Source of the DNA: Ramicandelaber brevisporus
Lineage: Eukaryota; Kickxellomycota; Ramicandelaberales; Ramicandelaberaceae
Length of the DNA: 28,914 bases
Direction of reading: 5' to 3'
Assembly: GCA_025201865.1 (NCBI GenBank)
Contig: MU602667.1
Location: forward strand, 167,961-196,874
This document shows positions 24,469 to 28,914 of this stretch, one piece after another. The translations under genes were made by a program, and so were the position numbers. Numbering within the stretch: position 1 is the stretch's first letter; each line of letters begins with the position of its first letter. Below the pieces are notes generated by a model, which saw nothing but the letters and a program-made list of their open reading frames with translations, was not told where the DNA came from and did no database searches.

Positions 24469-26321
24469 CGGTTGAGCAAGACAAAGGGCGACAGTGTGAG
24501 TCAAAATATTCAATAGGATAGTCAATGTCAGTAAACAGCGAACTGCAGATTGAATAAAGGATCAGTGGTATGGAGAGAATGGTAGAGAGAGAATGAGTGA
24601 TAAGGTTGGTCAGCACTCCTAAGTAGGCCACTCACTCACTCACCCACCCACCCGAGCAGCCGAACGCAATGGATGGATGGGTGGGTGTGGGTGACAAACA
24701 GAGAGCCAAGTTGTGAGTTGGCGAATGAAACAATGAAACAATGATGCCAAAACAGCGCACTATTATCGCAATAGGTAAACAAATAAATGCAAGCAGGCTA
24801 GAGGAGTGTGGCAAAGTGGCATGGAGAAACATATTGAACATGGTGGGATGAAACGAAACGTACAAGTCAATGACACAAAGGGAGGGGAGGTGAATACAGG
24901 CTAAAGGCTGGCAGAGGTGACGTTTGTGAGATTGGAGTGTGTAGTAGAGCGGGAGTGAAATGATACATGCAGCAAGGTGGTGTTTGGCAGACAGATGAGT
25001 TATATACAAAAGTAGAAGGAGGAGAGAGATGTAGCATGGCGTAGCGGATGTTTGTCAAGCGTAAACGCGCAGTGTATAGAAAACCACAAGTGTAAACAAT
25101 TAAGAGAAATGATCCGTATTTGTTTACCAAAAAGGCTTACAGAGAAAACGAGCATGGAAGGAAAGAGGGAAAGAGAGCGGTGGCTTGGGAGTCGGGTCCA
25201 TGATGTCGGATTTCGGAGTGAACGAAAGATGAGCAATCGCTAATGACATTCAGCTGGCATGGGCGATCATGCAGCAGAGGGAGCGAAATAGGAAAAAAAG
25301 TACCGAAAAGGGATCCAAAAGAGGGAAGAAAGGTTATGGCGCGAAAACCAGAAAGAGCGCTGACATCAAACCCGCTCGAAAGATAGGTACACATACTTTT
25401 GTTTGCTTTTGTTATAGGAGTGTCTTTGTCAGATGATACTATTGACTGTTGTTGCTATTGTTGTTGACTGATGTTGTTGTTACTATAAAAGGTTTCTTTT
25501 TTGGTTGATTGTTTGTAAGCTGGCAGTTCAGTTCACAAAAGGAGTTGGCAGAAAAGGAGAGTGGATGTCAGTTATGTGCTGCGCATCAACTCCAGAGTGG
25601 AGATGGTGATTGAGATTGAGACGGAGACGGAAGTGCCGCAATTTTGGTATAAACAACAACAATAAAAGGAGGATGGATGATGCAAAGAAAATATATGAAC
25701 AATGGAACAGACGGAGGATGCAGTAATGATGACACTGGGAGGGGGAGAGGAGGATGGAATCACTTTGCCGCGTGCACTTGTGTACAATGTGCAACACTGT
25801 CTCAATGGGACTGCGAGAGGGGGAACACGCTGGATGAAGCAAGCAAGCAAGCTAGCGAGCAAGCAAGTCAGCAAGTCAGTGAGTGAAGGACAGGACAGGC
25901 ACGGATGCCTAAGCTGTCACAACAAAAACTAAGATGCACGCAGCAAAGAAAAAAAAGGTATCAGCAGACGACAGAGTGAGCTGCAATGGAGGTGTAGGAA
26001 TACAATAATGGAAGTGGTCGATGTAGATGGCTGCAAGCAGGTTGCGGTCAAAGGAGAAGAGCAGTATGCAAGTCGCAGAGAGGGCAGGTGGGCAGAGAGA
26101 GGGAATATAAAAAAAGAACGGCTGCAAACACACAGCTATACCCTCTCAAGATAAACCCGAAAAGAGTGCAGTGGACAAATATACAGAGAGGGAAAGGATG
26201 ATTGAGAGAAGGCCAGCAATACAGTTGGATGCACACGCCCACAGTCTACCGAATGAGGATCGAAAAATAAACTCGAATGGCCAGCAGCAGCAGTAGCAAC
26301 AGTAACAGAAGTAGCAGCAGC

Positions 26322-26347
26322 AGGAACAGGAACAGGAACAGGAACAG
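26322..26347. repeat. (AGGAAC)n hexamer repeat
   Basis: Four AGGAAC units following a CAG-rich stretch (26281-26321). Confidence 0.85.
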
Positions 26348-26712
26348 CAGAAGAGAGAGAGAAAATGCGGTCGAGGACAGGTATGAATAGGGTAGCACAA
26401 GCATACACGCCCAGTGAACTTTTCTCTTCTCTTGCTGCTGCTCTGAGCCAAGAAAGGGCTCTTGACGCTGTGGTGGTGAGAATGTGGCGGCGATGATGAT
26501 GGGGGAGAACAGCTGGTGCGATTCCGATTGTAATGGAAGATGCCTGAGCGAATGGCGTGCTGAATTAAAGGAAAAAATAAACGCTAAAAGCGACTAGGAT
26601 CGGGGGTACCGGATATGGGAGAGAACGGCAAAAAGGGGAGACTGGCGGGCGGAGTGAATCCCGACAGTCAGCAGAGCAGAATCAAACAACAAAGACAGCG
26701 ACAGCGACAACT

Positions 26713-26735
26713 ACACACACACACACACACACACA
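26713..26735. repeat. (CA)n microsatellite
   Basis: Eleven CA dinucleotides in the purine-rich upstream region. Confidence 0.9.
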
Positions 26736-27171
26736 AATGCAAAATTACAATCAAAAACAAGATGTTGATTGTGAGATTGCGAGAGAGTGAGAGTGTGAGA
26801 GAAAGATGAGGAAACAGGCACTCGCTGTAGGTGACGCAAGAGGAAGGGTGAGAGATTCAACGTCAGGACGTCGACAATGAAAATGCGCACAAAGAAAACA
26901 GGACGAAGCAGCAACAAACAAAACAAAAGAGAGAGAGAGAGAGGAGCGGATAGGCAGAAACCAGCAGAGGGTACAAGAAACAGCGAGTTTCAAACAGAGT
27001 GGTACAAAGCGAGAGGATTACAACATGACGCCCCAAATTTGGAATCATTGGTCTGGGTGCATAGTTTACAAACATCACTGAAAGGCAGGATGTGCGTATG
27101 TGGCAAATAAAAAACCACACACACGCGCGCACACAAACACAAAGGATATCATGACGATGTGTAGCACTTAC

Positions 27172-27224
27172 TTTTTCGTGTTGGACCAGGCTCCCAAGTC
27201 GATGGCGAGAGCTCGAGGAAGAGG
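27172..27224 (-). other. Candidate 53-nt untranslated exon of the zinc-finger gene
   Basis: On the minus strand it is bounded by CCGTTTACAG (ending at 27225, with CTGAC about 59 nt upstream at 27289-27285) and a consensus donor GTAAGTG starting at 27171. It has no ATG. Weak on its own; supported by the downstream acceptor at 24442. Confidence 0.3.
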
Positions 27225-28678
27225 CTGTAAACGGGGTGAAGGAAGGGGTAGAGAGGAAAGGGGACAAAGGGGTTGTAGAGCAGTGTCAGAAGAATGAATA
27301 GAGAGTAAGCTGTCAGTTTGACTGTTCCGAAAGCGTCTTGTTGCCGTTTATTTTTGGTTATAGCGAACGAACAAACGAGGCAAGGAAAAGAGGGTCAAGG
27401 CGAGGATGTGACCACGATGATAGTGCGAGCAAAAGGTGCGATTGCCGCAGGAACAGAGACAGGCAGAGCAGACGGGTAAATGGTGCGTACAGTGAATGAG
27501 GTGGCTTGATGGGAAAACTGAGCTCGTAGAGGCAGGTGTTTGTGGATGTTTGGCAGAAAGAAACCTGCACAGAAGAGTGGGTTTGCGGAAACCAGAAGCG
27601 CATACACTCAAGTACTCGCCGACAAGACCAAAAGAGAGAAAAAAAAAAACGCGAACACTCACAAACACATAAGCACGCGTATACACACAAAGCGAGTTGC
27701 GCACTCCAAGAGTAGCCACAGCCAGGCGCTGAGTGGAACAATTAGTGGACAAACAAAAAATACAAACAAAATAAAAAGAGAATAGCACTTGACAATGGAA
27801 TACCCACACATGTAATTACGACAAGAACAACGAGAAAAAAAGGCTGGTCAATACGCTAACTGGTAACGGGTGGACAAATAACACTAACGTACTTGTGCAA
27901 AGATAAAAGAATGGTGTCAAAGTGAACAACAGGAAGAAGAGGCAGAAGAGGCAGAACAGGCAAAAGAGTCAAAAGAGGAAAACAGCGCGCGCTTTTTTGA
28001 ATTGGGATCGACCAAACAGCAAGCAGAGGGAAAGATTGGGAGCAAGGAAAACAGGCAGCTAAAAGTGTCTTGAAACTGGAGGCAAACAACAGGTTAAAGA
28101 GTGGCTACTCTGAATGAGACCAGTGAGGGTCTCTTCTAGTCAGCCATTGTAGGCGTGGCGTTCTGGCAGTGGAAGAGTGACAAGCGGATGCCGGATTGGG
28201 GGGGAGAGTGAAGACTAACGAAAAAATTATCCAGACTGGCTTGATACAGCAAGGAGAGGGATCCACATTTCGGATGAACGCTGTAGAGCCGGAAGCCAGA
28301 GCCTAGTAGATGACGGTGGAGATGGAAGTAAGGCGATCAGGCCAATAGTAGTATGAGGCGGATGGAGGGAGAGGGTGATGAGCATCATGTATCCGAGAGA
28401 AACACGTACAAGTGCTTCATGAGCTAGAGTTAGTGACAGTAAAAAAAAAACAAAAGCAAAAGCAAAAAGATGAGTGTACTTACAATTAAGTGGTGCGGAA
28501 AGTGATGTTGAGGGTGTGAACAAATGAGCAAAAGGGAATGTGAGGTTTGTGTCGAGAAGGCAAGAATGATCGAATGGGGGAGCAGGCAGATGGCAGATGA
28601 CCAGTGAATAAGTAGGACAAGGGCGGAGTATTCGGCTCGGCACTTTCTAGTGTCGCTTTCCTTGTTCACACAGGAGCG

Positions 28679-28700
28679 AGCACACACACGCGCGCGCGTG
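28679..28700. repeat. (CA)n(CG)n alternating purine-pyrimidine tract
   Basis: CACACACACACGCGCGCGCGTG, an alternating run of the kind able to form Z-DNA, in the far-upstream region of the zinc-finger gene. Confidence 0.85.
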
Positions 28701-28866
28701 TCCTCTTGCTTGTTCACAAATCCGCCCTGTGCTATCCCAAACGCGCTTCTTTCGGACAGGCTAGCGGTGTTTATTGCTGTTGTCACTGTCCGCTTCAGCC
28801 TGCTCTCGCCGCCTCCCCAAATTGGCATGTCCCTTCGTGTTTATCTGGGGACCCCCGACATTTGCA

Positions 28867-28898
28867 AACACACGCACACACACACACACACGCACACA
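28867..28898. repeat. (CA)n microsatellite with CG interruptions
   Basis: About 16 CA units with two CG interruptions at the right edge of the window. Confidence 0.9.
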
Positions 28899-28914
28899 AG
28901 CAGAACTAGCAGGC

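Larger units (their letters stand above)
23977..28914 (-). promoter_or_regulatory. Long non-coding region upstream of the zinc-finger gene (leader, introns and promoter)
   Basis: In 4.9 kb no frame looks protein-like. The plus strand is purine-rich, so the minus strand (sense of the zinc-finger gene) is C+T-rich like the other leaders here. Bases 23977-24819 carry no ATG on the minus strand. Splice-like signals on the minus strand: an acceptor TTCTCTTTCTTTACAG ending at 24442 with TACTGAC 20 nt before it (24468-24462); donors GTAAGT at 27171 and 28483; an acceptor GTTTACAG ending at 27225. Together they outline a possible 53 nt untranslated exon (27172-27224) and long leader introns. Many simple repeats are present. 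The promoter is not located. A non-coding RNA gene, or the end of another gene beyond the window, cannot be excluded. Confidence 0.5.

Noticed and set aside
26281-26347. CAG/AGGAAC repeats considered as a repeat array of CRISPR type
   Set aside because: Units are 3-6 bases, contiguous and without spacers, in a eukaryotic genome; a microsatellite.
27348-27809. 153-codon minus-strand open frame in the upstream region
   Set aside because: Cys/Phe/Ser/Leu-rich translation of C+T-rich DNA with no domain. Similar frames fill the whole region because pyrimidine-rich strands contain few stop codons.
28227-28828. Overlapping minus-strand frames of 132-138 codons near the right edge
   Set aside because: Same low-complexity composition; they overlap each other in different frames and show no homology I recognise.

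Overview
This is a stretch of a eukaryotic, fungal genome. The evidence is a Crh-type GH16 wall transglycosylase with a GPI tail, an LPMO fragment with a CBM19-like module, a Nur1/DUF2418 protein, and GT-AG introns with TACTAAC-like branch points. Genes are compact and mostly intronless: a 3.7 kb smc6 and a 4.2 kb zinc-finger gene are each one uninterrupted frame. A DUF3712-like protein, CBM19 and abundant polyQ/CAA would fit an early-diverging lineage such as Kickxellomycotina, but that placement is inference. No rRNA, tRNA, transposon, CRISPR array or virus-like element was recognised.

Layout, left to right: the 3' part of a secreted LPMO-CBM19 gene (+); a DUF3712-like protein (-); a Crh-like GH16 enzyme (-); a short Cwf18/CCDC12-like splicing factor (-) divergent from SEC13 (+, with an intron directly after the ATG); a membrane RING-H2 E3 ligase (+); SMC6 (-) divergent from a Mid2/Wsc-like single-pass protein with an S/T/P-rich ectodomain (+); a small basic DUF2462 protein (-); a Nur1-like nuclear-rim protein (-) divergent from a two-exon SAP-domain multi-pass membrane protein (+); PRP38 (+); a soluble RING-finger protein with an unusual zinc ligand (+); and a 1402-residue Q/S/T-rich zinc-finger regulator (-). 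The last 4.9 kb, upstream of that regulator, has no convincing gene. It looks like a very long pyrimidine-rich (minus-strand) promoter, leader and intron region.

Themes: cell-wall and surface proteins (LPMO, Crh-like, Mid2-like), pre-mRNA splicing (Cwf18-like, Prp38), chromatin and nuclear envelope (Smc6, Nur1-like, SAP-membrane protein), ubiquitin ligases and secretion (Sec13). Most neighbours are probably unrelated housekeeping genes. The exception worth testing is the head-to-head Nur1-like / SAP-membrane pair, which share a 210 bp promoter. It resembles the Nur1 plus Heh1/Lem2 inner-nuclear-membrane partnership of yeasts, but with a differently built partner.

Sense-strand leaders share a pattern: pyrimidine-rich, sometimes carrying CAA/CAG repeats, and free of ATG for 245 to 843 nt before the start codon. 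All starts given here are ATG codons read from the sequence.
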